Shown piece by piece: positions 5,204 to 5,308 of a stretch of 5,308 nucleotides of DNA (positions are counted from its first letter, which is position 1; the number at the start of each line of letters is the position of its first letter). Below the pieces are notes generated by a model, which was not told where the DNA came from, did not search any database, and saw nothing but the letters and a program-made list of their open reading frames with translations. A program made the position numbers and the translations under genes. The DNA comes from an uncultured Lachnospiraceae bacterium (GTDB lineage Bacteria > Bacillota > Clostridia > Lachnospirales > Lachnospiraceae). The DNA lies in NCBI GenBank assembly GCA_902803245.1, contig CADCPJ010000277.1, forward strand, positions 1 through 5,308, in the 5' to 3' direction.

Positions 5204-5308
5204 GGAAAAGCGCATCCTTTAGTTGGAAAAGCGCATCCTTTAGTTGGAAAAGCGCATCCTTTAGTGGGAAAGCGCATCCTTTTTAGCGGGAAGAGCGCAT
5301 CACTTTCA
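5204..5308. repeat. 21-bp short tandem repeat array reaching the right edge
   Basis: Copies start with GGAAAAGCGCATCC and end TTTAGTT. They lie at 5204-5224, 5225-5245 and 5246-5266 (last base changed), then 5267-5287 (one A lost, two T gained) and 5289-5308 (diverged, cut by the window end). The core GCGCATC recurs at 5210, 5231, 5252, 5272 and 5295. A weaker related stretch, GAAAACGGATAGCTTTTTGC at 5183-5202, may be a sixth, decayed copy. No convincing gene overlaps it. The array may continue beyond the window. Confidence 0.88.

Noticed and set aside
4875..5222. Plus-strand frame running from inside the 3D domain to the right-hand repeats
   Set aside because: It begins within a conserved domain in the wrong frame, crosses two hairpins and the terminator, and has no ribosome binding site.
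5090..5260. Minus-strand frame with a KDALFQL-type seven-residue repeat through the 21-bp array
   Set aside because: A single-base change in copy 4 shifts the frame into a stop, there is no good start upstream of the repeats, and the frame crosses the terminator stem. A dispersed DNA repeat is the simpler explanation.

Overview
The window looks like chromosomal DNA of a fairly GC-rich anaerobic Firmicute, most likely a Clostridia/Lachnospiraceae-type bacterium. This is inferred from the paired glgC-glgD genes (a Firmicutes arrangement), a spoVG gene, strong AGGAG-type ribosome binding sites, AT-rich intergenic regions between GC-rich genes, and a PcsB-like coiled coil in a secreted wall protein. 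No rRNA, tRNA, transposase, CRISPR array or prophage gene is visible. All four supported genes lie on the + strand.

Layout: positions 1-325 hold no convincing gene. They contain two related small hairpins and a run of 20-bp tandem repeats (about 128-225). A near-consensus extended -10 promoter with an overlapping 16-bp palindrome (326-355) drives glgC (415-1701) and glgD (1698-2813), which overlap by ATGA. A 112-bp gap leads to spoVG (2926-3222). A 265-bp AT-rich gap follows; it contains a T8 tract and an unusual 70-bp nested inverted repeat. That repeat encloses a promoter and carries the Shine-Dalgarno of the last gene in its right arm. The last gene (3488-4993) encodes a secreted protein: signal peptide, long PcsB/CwlO-like coiled coil, a roughly 190-residue acidic Asp/Ser/Tyr linker with a 30-bp in-frame tandem repeat, and a C-terminal 3D (MltA/Rpf-like) domain. 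After it come two GC-rich hairpins, a strong 15-bp-stem terminator, and 21-bp tandem repeats running to the window edge.

Functionally, GlgC with GlgD should make ADP-glucose for glycogen storage. SpoVG is a small nucleic-acid-binding regulator of developmental and envelope genes. The 3D protein is probably a peptidoglycan-active enzyme or remodelling factor. The most noteworthy signals are the nested inverted repeat before the 3D gene, the unusual architecture of that protein, and the two short-period repeat arrays on either side of the gene block.
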